IMG/VR virus record: IMGVR_UViG_3300025009_000123
Coordinates: 1-57,929 of that record
Direction: 5' to 3' (one strand)
DNA: 57,929 nt
DNA from: a virus
The notes beneath the pieces were generated by a model that made no database searches, had not been told where the DNA came from, and saw only the letters and a list, made by a program, of their open reading frames with translations. Shown here in pieces: positions 20,886-30,402 of this stretch. Each line of letters starts with the position of its first letter. Position 1 is the stretch's first letter. Both the position numbers and the translations under genes were made by a program.

Positions 20886-22379
20886 ATGAAAAAGACATTC
20901 ATTATTGTTTTAATTGGGCTGGCTTGCCTTATAATGGCTCCTTCCGCAAACAGCGAGACCATAATTAATGGGGTCAAGGAGGGCGTTTCCGGCTCCGTCT
21001 CCGAATCCGACATCTCTACCATAAACCACGCTGCAACCGAGAAAGCCAACTTGGTCGATGCAGACGAAGTAACCGGGCAGGATTCAGCGGATTCCTTTAA
21101 TCTGATTCGCACTACCTGGACTTCAGTTAAAGCATTTTTGAAAACTTATTTTGATGGCCTTTATGCAACCACCGCCGATGAGACTTTTACAGGCACACAC
21201 ACCTTGCCGGCTATGGCTTTCACGCCGTTAACCGCGGCTCCCGGCTCTCCCGTAGCCGGTACTTGGTACTATGCCGATAATGACACTTGGGACCCGATTA
21301 CCTATGCTGGAACGGCTAACTATTGGGTAATATATGACGGGGCAAGCTACATCGGAATTATAGATGAGGATGGAGTGTGGTTAATAAGTTCGCTGAGTTT
21401 AGGCGGCATCGTCCTTGGTGACACGACCCCTGATGCGATAGGCGAGTTAGGGTATGCTTCCGGCAAGTTCCTGTTCTTTGGCGCTAACTCTGAAGACCTG
21501 TATCTTGAGGTTGGAAGTGCTGCGAATACCGTTGCGGTTGGGTCGAATACGGGCATTGACACCATTGACCTTGGCGCAATCAATCTCCTTACCTCTGGCA
21601 CGATAGGAAGCAAATTCCCAACAGTAGCTGGCGGTGCAGCGGATTTAAGCCTTTCGGTCGCGCAAGTATCAGGGACAAATATATCCAATACGGGGCAGGG
21701 GGTTAATAATAGAAACCACACCCTCCCAGTGGCTGAAGCAGGGCTGGTTTTCATAGGTTCTGTAGGTGAGGCTCAAGGAGCAAGCTATTATAGATTCACA
21801 GCAAATACGACTCCCACGCCTGATGACTTTATGTGTCTTAATGGTACATGCGGAAAGACCTATGTGTCAATCGCTGCCCCTACTCAGGGCGCTCAGGTAA
21901 TGTGTCGAACCGAACAAATTGCATCCACTGGCATTAAAACAGGGGCTGCTCTGGCAATCGGAACGACAAATACGGCAGTTGCAAATGGAGCTTTCACCTT
22001 TGACATCGGCGGTACTGGATACGCAAAGGCCGCAACAGCAGCCGGAACCGCGCCCGGTAATGATGTAATTCCACAAAGCTCTTTTGGGGCGGTCGCTTTC
22101 GATATAGGAGCGGACGGCACAATAGATGCAATCGAAGCTACGGATAACGCAACGGGATACGCCTCTGCTGTTCTTGCGGTTGCTGGTCTTCCTGCGGTTG
22201 CCGCTGCTCACACAAGGATGGGCAATGTGACAGCTTCAAAATCTGACGGAACTTTCACTTTCGGGACTACCGCTCTTGACGCTGCCAGCACAACGGTTGC
22301 ATATACAAGTTCTACGGCTTACACAAAACCATACAATTGGATGTGTAATAGCAGCGTGGGAACATGGGTGACTGATTAA
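20886..22379 (+). CDS. Fibre-like protein with Sec signal peptide
   Basis: A 497-aa protein. Residues 1-23 are a textbook Sec signal peptide (MKKTFIIVLIGLACLIMAPS, cleavage after ANS). The next part has the phage tail-fibre style EVTGQDSADSFNL and TTWTSVKAFLKTYFDGLYA, then repeats of short beta strands rich in Gly/Ala/Thr. Residues 295-497 contain several Cys (MCLNGTCGKT, MCRTEQ, WMCNSSVG), rare in cytoplasmic virion parts. A fibre with a signal peptide would leave the cytoplasm unless the signal is ignored, so it may be a secreted or surface product. First of three such genes. Confidence 0.65.
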   Translation: MKKTFIIVLIGLACLIMAPSANSETIINGVKEGVSGSVSESDISTINHAATEKANLVDADEVTGQDSADSFNLIRTTWTSVKAFLKTYFDGLYATTADETFTGTHTLPAMAFTPLTAAPGSPVAGTWYYADNDTWDPITYAGTANYWVIYDGASYIGIIDEDGVWLISSLSLGGIVLGDTTPDAIGELGYASGKFLFFGANSEDLYLEVGSAANTVAVGSNTGIDTIDLGAINLLTSGTIGSKFPTVAGGAADLSLSVAQVSGTNISNTGQGVNNRNHTLPVAEAGLVFIGSVGEAQGASYYRFTANTTPTPDDFMCLNGTCGKTYVSIAAPTQGAQVMCRTEQIASTGIKTGAALAIGTTNTAVANGAFTFDIGGTGYAKAATAAGTAPGNDVIPQSSFGAVAFDIGADGTIDAIEATDNATGYASAVLAVAGLPAVAAAHTRMGNVTASKSDGTFTFGTTALDAASTTVAYTSSTAYTKPYNWMCNSSVGTWVTD

Positions 22380-22393
22380 TGGGAGGCTACACC

Positions 22394-23014
22394 ATGAAGA
22401 AACTTTATAAACTTAGTATCATATTATTGATTCTCTTATTCCCTGCCTTCGCCTTTGCTGGCGGGGGAGCTACTACGATGATGATGGGGACGAGTGGGGC
22501 GGCGGTGGCCACTTGTGGTGATTTGGCAACTGCAAGAACGGATGGCGATATTTCACAGGCTATAAGTGATGGCACAACAGGTATGGTGTCGTCTGCTATT
22601 ACAGCCACAGCTTCGGGAACAGCTTTGACTGTATACGTAAAGATATCTGATGTTGGAACTCCTCCGGGATATTTGTACGCCTATCTATGCCCTTCTGATG
22701 GCAGTAACCCGGCATCTGGAACTGCCCTTGATGCCTGTGTGCAGTCAACGACTACAAATATCGGGCCTCCGGGAGCGTCATCCGTAGATGTTAAGTATAA
22801 ATTTGCTGGGTATTCAATTACAAACACAAGCGTTTACCATATTGTTTTGAATCCCTCTGTGGCTGGGGATGCAAGCAATTATTATAGATGGCTCTGCAAT
22901 CGAACAGCAACCAATACAGGTGGTATGGATCAAGATGCCGATGGAACTCCGGCATGGACAAGCATTGATACATCCGCCCAATGTAATTTTAGGGTAACTT
23001 CCTGCGATGAATAA
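22394..23014 (+). CDS. Secreted Cys-containing protein (206 aa)
   Basis: Start at 22394 follows GGGAGGCTACACC; an upstream ATG at 22379 lies in that site. Residues 1-22 are a signal peptide ending AFAFA. The mature part holds seven cysteines, TTMMMG near the N terminus, and strands with Thr/Ser/Ala. The C-terminal part NYYRWLCNRTATNTGGM resembles a binding domain. It is the second exported protein in this run and overlaps the third by 8 bp. Function unknown. Confidence 0.6.
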   Translation: MKKLYKLSIILLILLFPAFAFAGGGATTMMMGTSGAAVATCGDLATARTDGDISQAISDGTTGMVSSAITATASGTALTVYVKISDVGTPPGYLYAYLCPSDGSNPASGTALDACVQSTTTNIGPPGASSVDVKYKFAGYSITNTSVYHIVLNPSVAGDASNYYRWLCNRTATNTGGMDQDADGTPAWTSIDTSAQCNFRVTSCDE

Positions 23015-25253
23015 AACACTTATATCATTATTATTGATTATTCTTATGCCCCTTAGTGCGTATGCTGCCTGTACCGACTTGGGCGGGGGAGTCTGGCAAA
23101 CAGACGGCAATGAGGCCGCAGATGTGGCGGAGTGCATTGCGGCTGCAAGTACGGGGAACACCATTAATGTCATTGCTGGTGATGGTGCGACTGCGTGGGC
23201 TGCTCCCGTTTCGGTTACTAAAGCAGTTAAAATAATCGGCCCCGGCAAAACCAATCTAACAATTACATGGTCAGGCGCAAGTGCTTTTAATATCAACACC
23301 GTTGATGCTTGGCGGATAAGCGGATTTAAATTTTCAACAGCGTCATCTCAAACAGCTATTGTTATCAGCAATGGCTCTGGATGGAGGATTGACGCAAATG
23401 ATTACACAAACACACAGTCCAATTCAGGGCTTTTTGCTAATATTGATGTTACCGTATCTGGAGATAACGCATATGGGTTAATTGACAATAACACATTATA
23501 TAACGCAAGAATATTAATGTCGAATGCCAGTCTGTCCTCTGCTGGTATAAATTCACTTTGGGACGATGCCTTGGACTTAGGAACTGCCAATGCAGTGTAT
23601 ATTGAAAACAACACATTTGATGATGATGGTACTTTTACTAAAAACGATGTGGACAGCAACAGGGGTTCAAAATACGTTTATAGATATAATAACAACGCAA
23701 ATGGAATTATGGCTCACGGTCTTTTAACTGGATATAGAGCAAGCAAAACATGGGAAGTATATAACAACGCTTTCAACAGCAAATCAATAAAAACATGGCA
23801 GGCTATATATTTTAGAGGTGGAACTGGCGTAATATTTAGAAACGATTTTACTTCTGAGATTGATTTTAACGGGAGCATTGAATTTGATCTTGAACGTAAA
23901 ACAACCTGCCCTGATGATTATCCCGACTGTACAGACACAACAACTCGGAGAGGGGCATGTGACGGAGACCATGAATGGGATGGCAATACAGGGAGTGGTG
24001 ATACTGCTGGTTATCCTTGCAGAGACCAGATAGGCAGGGGTTTGGATTCATCAAATTGGGCAGATTATTCTACAAGGCCAGTTCCTTCTCAAGATTTAAC
24101 TCCTGCCTATATTTGGGGGAATATCAAGGACGCATCTGCTGTTACAAGCGTGTACGTCCCATCGGCAGGTGGCGATAATTTAATGATCGTAGCTAACCAA
24201 GATTATTATATTAACGGGGCTTCTTTTAACGGAACATCTGGTGTAGGCTCCGGGCTTTTTACCGCGAGACCAGCTACATGCACAACAGGGGTTGGCTATT
24301 GGGGAACTGACACCAACATACTTTATAAATGCACAGCTACGGACACATGGAGCACCTATTACCAGATGTACACCTGCCCTCATCCTCTTGCCGGAGCCGG
24401 AACCTGCTCCTCTGTTGCGGGAAGAGCAGGGTATGAAATTACCGAAGAAGCTGTTTTTTACGATTTGACCATAACTAAGGCGGGGGACGGTTCAGGTACG
24501 GTTACAAGCTCCCCATCTGGTATTAATTGCGGTGTAGGATGTTCTTATTCGTTTGCGTCTGGAACCGAAGTCACTTTAACCGCCACCCCTTCCGGTGATT
24601 ACAACACTTTTGATGGATGGTCTGGCGAAGGCTGTTCTGGAACCGGAACCTGCGTAGTTACGATGTCAGCGGCCAAAAACGTCACAGCTACATTCAGCCA
24701 AACCACTCCAGACCAATTTGCGGTGATTGTAAGTTATGCCGGAACGGGAGAGGGCACGACAAATCCGGCTTCAGGCTCACACGCCTATACGGTTGCGGCA
24801 GAAGTAACCATAACAGCCACAGAAGGGGCTAACGCTTCATTTACCGGATGGTCTGGAACCTGCGGTGCTACAGGAACAGGCAGTGCGGTCTTCAATATGC
24901 CAGCAAACGACTGCACAGCAATAGCGACTTTCGCAGATGACCCGAAATACACTTTAACCGTGACATACCCCGGAGATGGAATAACGGCTGATACCGATGT
25001 TGGCGGTATCCATTGCGGCGAGTACAATTTGGACTGCTCGGCTCAATACTATTCCGGCGCTACCGTAATTGTGACCTCAACATGCTCCACGGCTTCGGTG
25101 TTTTCGGGCGATTGCACAGGGGCGGACTGCTCACTTTCAATGACCGCAGATAAAAATGTGTCGTTAAGTTGCCTTGGGGCAAAATCCACCGCCCAAAATC
25201 AAGCCGGGGGAATGACTGCAATATACCAATCTGGAGGTATGACAGGACAATAA
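23007..25253 (+). CDS. Exported beta-helix protein with bacterial surface repeats
   Basis: A 748-aa protein. Signal peptide at 1-20 (cleavage after AYA). Residues about 25-400 have the repeated N-rich pattern of a right-handed parallel beta-helix (AVKIIGPGKTNLTITW, AVYIENNTFDDDGTF). From about 485 three domains of the divergent InlB B-repeat (Flg_new type) follow, with GSGTVTSSPSGINCGVGCSY, YNTFDGWSGEGC and FTGWSGTCGATGTG. Such domains belong to bacterial cell-surface and secreted proteins. It may be a receptor-modifying or adhesive protein displayed by the host, or an unusual tailspike. Confidence 0.6.
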   Translation: MNKTLISLLLIILMPLSAYAACTDLGGGVWQTDGNEAADVAECIAAASTGNTINVIAGDGATAWAAPVSVTKAVKIIGPGKTNLTITWSGASAFNINTVDAWRISGFKFSTASSQTAIVISNGSGWRIDANDYTNTQSNSGLFANIDVTVSGDNAYGLIDNNTLYNARILMSNASLSSAGINSLWDDALDLGTANAVYIENNTFDDDGTFTKNDVDSNRGSKYVYRYNNNANGIMAHGLLTGYRASKTWEVYNNAFNSKSIKTWQAIYFRGGTGVIFRNDFTSEIDFNGSIEFDLERKTTCPDDYPDCTDTTTRRGACDGDHEWDGNTGSGDTAGYPCRDQIGRGLDSSNWADYSTRPVPSQDLTPAYIWGNIKDASAVTSVYVPSAGGDNLMIVANQDYYINGASFNGTSGVGSGLFTARPATCTTGVGYWGTDTNILYKCTATDTWSTYYQMYTCPHPLAGAGTCSSVAGRAGYEITEEAVFYDLTITKAGDGSGTVTSSPSGINCGVGCSYSFASGTEVTLTATPSGDYNTFDGWSGEGCSGTGTCVVTMSAAKNVTATFSQTTPDQFAVIVSYAGTGEGTTNPASGSHAYTVAAEVTITATEGANASFTGWSGTCGATGTGSAVFNMPANDCTAIATFADDPKYTLTVTYPGDGITADTDVGGIHCGEYNLDCSAQYYSGATVIVTSTCSTASVFSGDCTGADCSLSMTADKNVSLSCLGAKSTAQNQAGGMTAIYQSGGMTGQ

Positions 25254-25279
25254 CAATTAAAATTAGAGGATGCTGACTC

Positions 25280-25567
25280 ATGGAAAAACCTTGGAACAAA
25301 GAAGATCGGAGAATCAACAACAGGCTTCACGAAGACGATATTAAGCTGATTGTTTCAGGTGTTATCAAGTCCCTAGACGGTCACTATTGCAGGTTTCAAA
25401 ACATCAGAACCGAAGATATGGAGGCTGTTATTCCTTTCATGCTTTCTTTCAAGGGTATTACTGAAAAGACCGGGATGCTGATATGGAAATTAATTATCGG
25501 CACTTTCATTGTGGGTATTTTTAGTCTGATAGGGTTAGGGTTCTGGAATAGGGTGGGTGGGAGATGA
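25280..25567 (+). CDS. Holin-like membrane protein
   Basis: A 95-aa protein with a soluble N-terminal half and one hydrophobic segment near the C terminus (GMLIWKLIIGTFIVGIFSLI), ending in basic residues. It precedes the endolysin with an ATGA overlap. This suits a pinholin or holin that times lysis. Single-span, so the class is uncertain. AGAGGATGCTGACTC precedes the ATG. Confidence 0.6.
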   Translation: MEKPWNKEDRRINNRLHEDDIKLIVSGVIKSLDGHYCRFQNIRTEDMEAVIPFMLSFKGITEKTGMLIWKLIIGTFIVGIFSLIGLGFWNRVGGR

Positions 25568-26013
25568 GGCTATCCTACGCAAAAGGCTTTATTCTGATAA
25601 TTGGTCTTGAAGGCAAGGACTCAGACGATCCACAAGACCCCGGTGGCTATACCCGCTTCGGAATTTGTCAGAAATATAACCCCGAAGTTGATGTCAAAAA
25701 TCTGACACTTGAGCAGGCAAAGGATATTTATTACCGGAAATATTGGGAGCCAGCCGGATGCAACGAAGCTCCTTATCCGATGGACATCTGTTTATTTGAT
25801 GGTGCTGTAAATCCGATGCGAGGCGGGAATAAGGAAATACTGAACCAGAACCCCGAAAACTGGCAGGAATTTCTCTTGCTTCGGGCTGTCAGGTACATGG
25901 AACATTCAAAAGATATTTACGTCAAAGGTCATGTGTTCAGGGTCTTGAGATTATTTAAATCCATTAACAGGGATATTCAGTCAATAGAGAAGTTAAAAGA
26001 AACAGGCTATTGA
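25564..26013 (+). CDS. Endolysin (GH108 lysozyme-like)
   Basis: A 149-aa protein with GLEGKDSDDPQDPGGYTRFG near residues 14-33: a catalytic Glu followed by the DPGG-T-G turn of the GH108 peptidoglycan hydrolase family. A helical second half (LTLEQAKDIYYRKYW; PMDICLFDGAVNP) fits the fold. It cuts the cell wall once the holin lets it through. It has no signal peptide, so it depends on the holin. Confidence 0.8.
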   Translation: MRLSYAKGFILIIGLEGKDSDDPQDPGGYTRFGICQKYNPEVDVKNLTLEQAKDIYYRKYWEPAGCNEAPYPMDICLFDGAVNPMRGGNKEILNQNPENWQEFLLLRAVRYMEHSKDIYVKGHVFRVLRLFKSINRDIQSIEKLKETGY

Positions 26014-26052
26014 TCATGTTGCCGACCCCGGCAAAGGCATAAAGGAGGTCAC

Positions 26053-26151
26053 ATGTTAAAGCTGATATTCCTCTTAATTGTAGTGTACGCTTTCTGTCTG
26101 TGCATGTGCAAAATTGCGAGCAAGAACAATTATGATTCCGATAGGGAGTGA
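26053..26151 (+). CDS. Tiny membrane protein in the lysis cassette (32 aa)
   Basis: ATG behind AAGGAGGTCAC, a strong site. Reads a single hydrophobic helix (MLKLIFLLIVVYAFCLCMC) with a short charged tail. Between endolysin and spanin-like genes it could be an antiholin or a small second holin. Confidence 0.5.
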   Translation: MLKLIFLLIVVYAFCLCMCKIASKNNYDSDRE

Positions 26152-26154
26152 CCG

Positions 26155-26463
26155 ATGGATAACCTTCTCAAATGGTCAAACGATTGGTGGACTTATTTAA
26201 TCTCTGTCTATACGATTACCATAGGTCTTATCCTGAGTTTCCTCGTTACCGTCCTGAAATGTATTGCTGTATGGCATCCTGATGAACGGACAAATACCAT
26301 TACCGGATTGTTAAGGGGATGGATAGGTGGATTCCCCGGTGCTTCAAAATGGGACGGGCAGGAAGAAAGGCGCAAGGATATTGCAAGAGCCGAGATAGCC
26401 GTTGACCGGAAGGAAATCAAGATTGATAAACAGGAAATTAAGGAGAATGAGGATAAGATATGA
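26155..26463 (+). CDS. Spanin-like (Rz-type) or antiholin membrane protein
   Basis: A 102-aa protein with one N-terminal membrane segment (YLISVYTITIGLILSFLVTVL, about 14-34) and a C-terminal charged coil (about 68-102, ERRKDIARAEIAVDRKEIKI). This shape fits an inner-membrane spanin, but no outer-membrane partner (Rz1-like lipoprotein) was found within it. It closes the lysis cassette. Confidence 0.5.
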   Translation: MDNLLKWSNDWWTYLISVYTITIGLILSFLVTVLKCIAVWHPDERTNTITGLLRGWIGGFPGASKWDGQEERRKDIARAEIAVDRKEIKIDKQEIKENEDKI

Positions 26464-26509
26464 CACAAGACCAATTCCTAACCGATTTAAAGTGTAAGGA
26501 GAATGATTC

Positions 26510-27919
26510 ATGTCAATAATGGTTTCGGACCTTATAGAAGAAATACAAGACCAGATTCCGGCCGAGAGGTTGCCGGGATTATTTCCGGCGCTTAATCGAG
26601 CAATTAAAACGATTGCCAAAAAGCTGTATATTCTTGAATCGGATCTCCTGCTCGGCGAGCTGTCAGTCCCGATATTCGCGTCTATAGATTACGCGGCTGC
26701 AACAATAGGCCTTTTGAGTGGCGGGAATGAGACCAGCGACACCATCACCGATTCAGCCGATGGATTCGTTACTGCAGGATTTCAAGTGGGGATGCCAATA
26801 GGAATGAACAGCGCCTTGTCTGGAAATTTGGGGCCGCACAGAATTTCGTCATTGGTGGCTGGAACAATAACCCTCGATGCAAGAGAGTCAAGGTTGACCA
26901 CGGAAGCGGAAGGGGTTTATCACGCAGTCTATCCGCCAGCGTACAGCTCAACTTACGTTAAGGCAACGACTTACTTGGCTGGCGACACAGTCCCTCCGGG
27001 AATCGATTTTACGAGCGCCCCGTGGAATGCCACTAATCCGTCTACTTCTTTAACCGGAGCCGCCGGCAATGCGGCGTGGAAGTCGGCTTTTTTCCAAGTT
27101 ACAAATCAATGTTTCCATATAAAACTTTCGGAAGCGGCGGTTATTGCCCGAATTTATTATGAAAATTATCATAGTTCAGGGGCTAATACAAATTACGGTG
27201 TCAAGAATTTTTCCTTCTGGGGATCAAATACCGAGGCTGATTTTCTTGATACAGCCTATGCGAATGATGGAACATGGGTTGAATTAACTGCCGACTTATC
27301 AGCATCCCAGTTCGACGAACACGCCGCAGCCGATGCCGCTGATCCGAAATATATTACGTCTTCAAACGTAACAAACTATCTTTACTATCGCTTTAAAATT
27401 GCCGACAATTGGGGATATGCGGCGAACATGGCGATAAGAAGGCTTGTATTACTGGAAGCGGCCACCATAACCTCTATTGCTGATTTCGGATATATGCCTG
27501 ACGATTTTTGGGGGTTCGTAGGCGAAGAGCCATATATCTATGGCTATAAATGGCCCCTAAAGCCTCTTCCCGACCAGGCGACGGCGCTTTTATACACATC
27601 ACCAGGAACACCGAATTACTATAAACTCAAAAACAACCGGCTTTATGTGTACCCTGGAACCAGCACAGACATAATAATCAAGGGCGATTACTGGAAAAAA
27701 CCCCCTGCTCTTTCGACCATGAACGATTATGTTCCATGGAATGAGCAGTTTGACGATGTGATATCCGAATATCTGTCAAAGGTCCTTATCGCAGGAGTCG
27801 CTTCCAGCGATGCAGCTCTTCATGAATTTCTAAATGAGTCCGTGTCCCTGATAACATCAAAACGAAGCGGGAAAGCTCCTGTAAAAATGCCCGGCGGCAT
27901 CAATTACGATTTATATTAA
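26510..27919 (+). CDS. Head-tail connector (neck) protein with lectin-like insert
   Basis: A 469-aa protein. The ends (1-85 and 320-469; MVSDLIEEIQDQIPAERLPG, WGFVGEEPYIYGYKWPLKP) resemble head-completion or tail-adaptor proteins of podoviruses. Between them, about residues 150-315, lies a beta sandwich with NYGVKNFSFWGSNTEADFLD and YYRFKIADNWG, a discoidin (F5/8 C)-like pattern. It starts after AAGGAGAATGATTC. It likely joins portal and tail, with an added glycan-binding surface domain. Confidence 0.5.
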   Translation: MSIMVSDLIEEIQDQIPAERLPGLFPALNRAIKTIAKKLYILESDLLLGELSVPIFASIDYAAATIGLLSGGNETSDTITDSADGFVTAGFQVGMPIGMNSALSGNLGPHRISSLVAGTITLDARESRLTTEAEGVYHAVYPPAYSSTYVKATTYLAGDTVPPGIDFTSAPWNATNPSTSLTGAAGNAAWKSAFFQVTNQCFHIKLSEAAVIARIYYENYHSSGANTNYGVKNFSFWGSNTEADFLDTAYANDGTWVELTADLSASQFDEHAAADAADPKYITSSNVTNYLYYRFKIADNWGYAANMAIRRLVLLEAATITSIADFGYMPDDFWGFVGEEPYIYGYKWPLKPLPDQATALLYTSPGTPNYYKLKNNRLYVYPGTSTDIIIKGDYWKKPPALSTMNDYVPWNEQFDDVISEYLSKVLIAGVASSDAALHEFLNESVSLITSKRSGKAPVKMPGGINYDLY

Positions 27920-27932
27920 GGGGGGTTACTTA

Positions 27933-28826
27933 ATGGCAGCTCCAACAGCTCCAACCAAAACGACGATAGCGACCGAGGCTTTAACTCGGTTTCTCAATGG
28001 CGCATCCCCTGAAACTGACGAGATCACCAGGGCAGAGGATTATGGCCTTGAAAAGGTTAAACGCGACATTATGAATGTCGGACGCACCTGGCGCCCTCTT
28101 TTAAAAACCGTGTACGACATTACGGTTATCGGTGTCTCTCATTATGCGAACCCGGCTGATTTTGATTCTAATTATTCCGTAGGATACATGAACGGAGATC
28201 ATTCGGGGGTATTGGCAACCGTGACGAGCACCAGCGTTGTTGATCTTGCTGCTGCGGAGGACGTTACAAAGGCACAGGCAGAGGGGAAAAAACTACTTAT
28301 TACATCCGGAACGGGCGTCGATCAGTCCCAGGTTATCGACGATTATAATATTACAACGAAACGGGCAACCATGGCAGCGGCTTATGATACTTTGCCGGTG
28401 ACGGGAGACGGATACATCGTCGTGAACAGCATCCTTCCTTTGAGAGATATGATGTCAATCGCTCTTTATGATCGATATCAGCATCCTGGAATTGCCGGAA
28501 CCCCGAAGCGATTCATCCATATACCGAATACAACGGTCGGAGAACTGGCCCTATATCCGGTCCCCGACGCGGTTGGAGGATTACAGCGAAGGTATTACGC
28601 CGATTTAATGCTGATTGATATCACGTCCGCTTTTTATTCAACCATATTAAGAAGGTGGGCCGGAGTGTTCGAACAGGGGATATATGTTTGGAAGCTCGGA
28701 GAAGACGACGACCGATATCAAGAGCAGAACGGGGTATATCAATCAATGCTGATCGCTATGATGGCTAACGATCTGGACGGAGTTGATAAAGAGGGGCTTA
28801 AAAGCGCTGTATCCGGAGGCAAATAA
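27933..28826 (+). CDS. Tail/neck protein
   Basis: A 297-aa protein with a helical N terminus (RFLNGASPETDEITRAEDYG; KVKRDIMNVGRTWRPLLKTV), a middle beta part (DQSQVIDDYNITTKRATMAA) and a helical C terminus. This is the layout of podovirus tail-adaptor proteins such as P22 gp4 or tubular proteins, though I do not see a diagnostic motif. Overlaps no gene; GGGGGGTTACTTA precedes it. Confidence 0.5.
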   Translation: MAAPTAPTKTTIATEALTRFLNGASPETDEITRAEDYGLEKVKRDIMNVGRTWRPLLKTVYDITVIGVSHYANPADFDSNYSVGYMNGDHSGVLATVTSTSVVDLAAAEDVTKAQAEGKKLLITSGTGVDQSQVIDDYNITTKRATMAAAYDTLPVTGDGYIVVNSILPLRDMMSIALYDRYQHPGIAGTPKRFIHIPNTTVGELALYPVPDAVGGLQRRYYADLMLIDITSAFYSTILRRWAGVFEQGIYVWKLGEDDDRYQEQNGVYQSMLIAMMANDLDGVDKEGLKSAVSGGK

Positions 28827-30389
28827 ATGGCATACAAGGGATCGCATCGGATAGTAAGTTGTGCCGGCGGCGGATTGGTGGGCTGGAATAGCATGACTCA
28901 AAATCTTCCGCCAAACGCCATGGTGCATCCGACGGCCAACATTATTTTTGAAAAAGGCGGCAGAAGGAAACGCGGCGGCACAGCTCACGTTTATAGTTCG
29001 GCCTTTGCCGGAACCCCAAAGATCCTTGGAATATGCGATTGCACTTTCAGCAATCTTACTCAATATATCGTCGTCGCGACAGATGATGGCGATATCTATA
29101 AAAATGATGCCGATAAAATATCTACGGGCCTTGGGACTGCATTCCCCTATTCTTTCGCTTTTGGAGAAGACAAGCTGTTCATTGCGGACGGAGTTAACGA
29201 GCCCCATGTGTGGACCGGGGCAGGCAACACCGCGGAGATTTCAGAACCGGCTGCAGATTGGGCCGCAAGTCCGCCATTTCAAATTATGCTTCATGCTCGA
29301 GGCGCATCAAACAGGATGGCCGCGATTAATAATACAACCCTCTATCTGTCAAAAAGCTATAACGCCGCCGGTGATATGGAGCTTTTTGTCACAAGCGCTG
29401 AATCCTTTTATATGGAAACAGGGGATGGTTACGGCCTGGTCGGGATGGACGAGCTCGGATCTGAACTTATAGTTTTTGGTAAAAAGAAAGCGTACCGGCT
29501 GGACGATTCAGATTTAAGTACGGCAAATTGGGGGTTCTCCCCGGCTCAATGGAGTGGCGGCGTCGCCCATTGGAGATTGAAGATAAAGATACCAACCGGG
29601 GATATAATCTGCATGGTTGACGACGGAGACATATACAGCGTTCAAGCCGCCGCCGAATATGGCGATTATAAAGCAGCATCTCTCATACAAAACAACATGA
29701 TACATCAGTACATAAAAGATAACATAAACCTGGCATATATAAATAATTTCCATTCGGTTTATTACCCTAACATCCGGGCTTGCGTCTTTTTTATGACAAG
29801 TTTTAACAAAACGACAAACGATACGGCCATTCTTTATTATATTGATCGCCCCGTAGATGAAGCCTGGATCGTACACAACAACCTTGTGAATCCTTCCGGA
29901 TATGAGGCTTTTTCAAGCGCGGCGGTCCGCAATAATACAAACGGATCGTTTAGCATATATACGGGAGATTATTCAGGGGAAATATGGAAACTGGACCAGG
30001 CCAACAGGAGCGACAACGGCCTGGCATATTATGGTGGTTTTACGGCGGCGTATGATGCCTTTGATGATCCGCGAAGCGATAAACACATTAACAATGCCCG
30101 CATAACGATAGAGCCGAAGGGGGCGCATGACCTATCGATATATTCAGAAATTGACGGTAAGAATAAGGTTTATGACTCTTTTTCTATATTGCAAAGCGGA
30201 ACGAAGCCTCTTGACGAGTTTGTTCTCGATACGGATGTTCTTGGGGGTGAAAAAATACAAGAAGGAAAAATCAAAATCGGGAAAGTTGGGAAGCGAATAC
30301 AATACGAAATGTTTAACTCCGGCGCAGATCAGGATTTCTTTATAAGCGAATATACAACCGATTTTAAGTTGATGGGAGCAAAACAGTAA
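28827..30389 (+). CDS. Tail nozzle/DNA-stabilising protein (P22 gp10-like)
   Basis: A 520-aa protein starting with SFTNLPP-like MTQNLPPNAMVHPTANI, then repeated strand units with ADGVNEPHVWTGAG, YLSKSYNAAGDMELF and ELIVFGKKKAYRLDD, resembling a beta propeller. Position and style match P22 gp10 and other podovirus nozzle proteins that plug the portal channel. It starts directly after the preceding stop. Confidence 0.6.
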   Translation: MAYKGSHRIVSCAGGGLVGWNSMTQNLPPNAMVHPTANIIFEKGGRRKRGGTAHVYSSAFAGTPKILGICDCTFSNLTQYIVVATDDGDIYKNDADKISTGLGTAFPYSFAFGEDKLFIADGVNEPHVWTGAGNTAEISEPAADWAASPPFQIMLHARGASNRMAAINNTTLYLSKSYNAAGDMELFVTSAESFYMETGDGYGLVGMDELGSELIVFGKKKAYRLDDSDLSTANWGFSPAQWSGGVAHWRLKIKIPTGDIICMVDDGDIYSVQAAAEYGDYKAASLIQNNMIHQYIKDNINLAYINNFHSVYYPNIRACVFFMTSFNKTTNDTAILYYIDRPVDEAWIVHNNLVNPSGYEAFSSAAVRNNTNGSFSIYTGDYSGEIWKLDQANRSDNGLAYYGGFTAAYDAFDDPRSDKHINNARITIEPKGAHDLSIYSEIDGKNKVYDSFSILQSGTKPLDEFVLDTDVLGGEKIQEGKIKIGKVGKRIQYEMFNSGADQDFFISEYTTDFKLMGAKQ

Positions 30390-30402
30390 GGAGAAAACTA
30401 AT

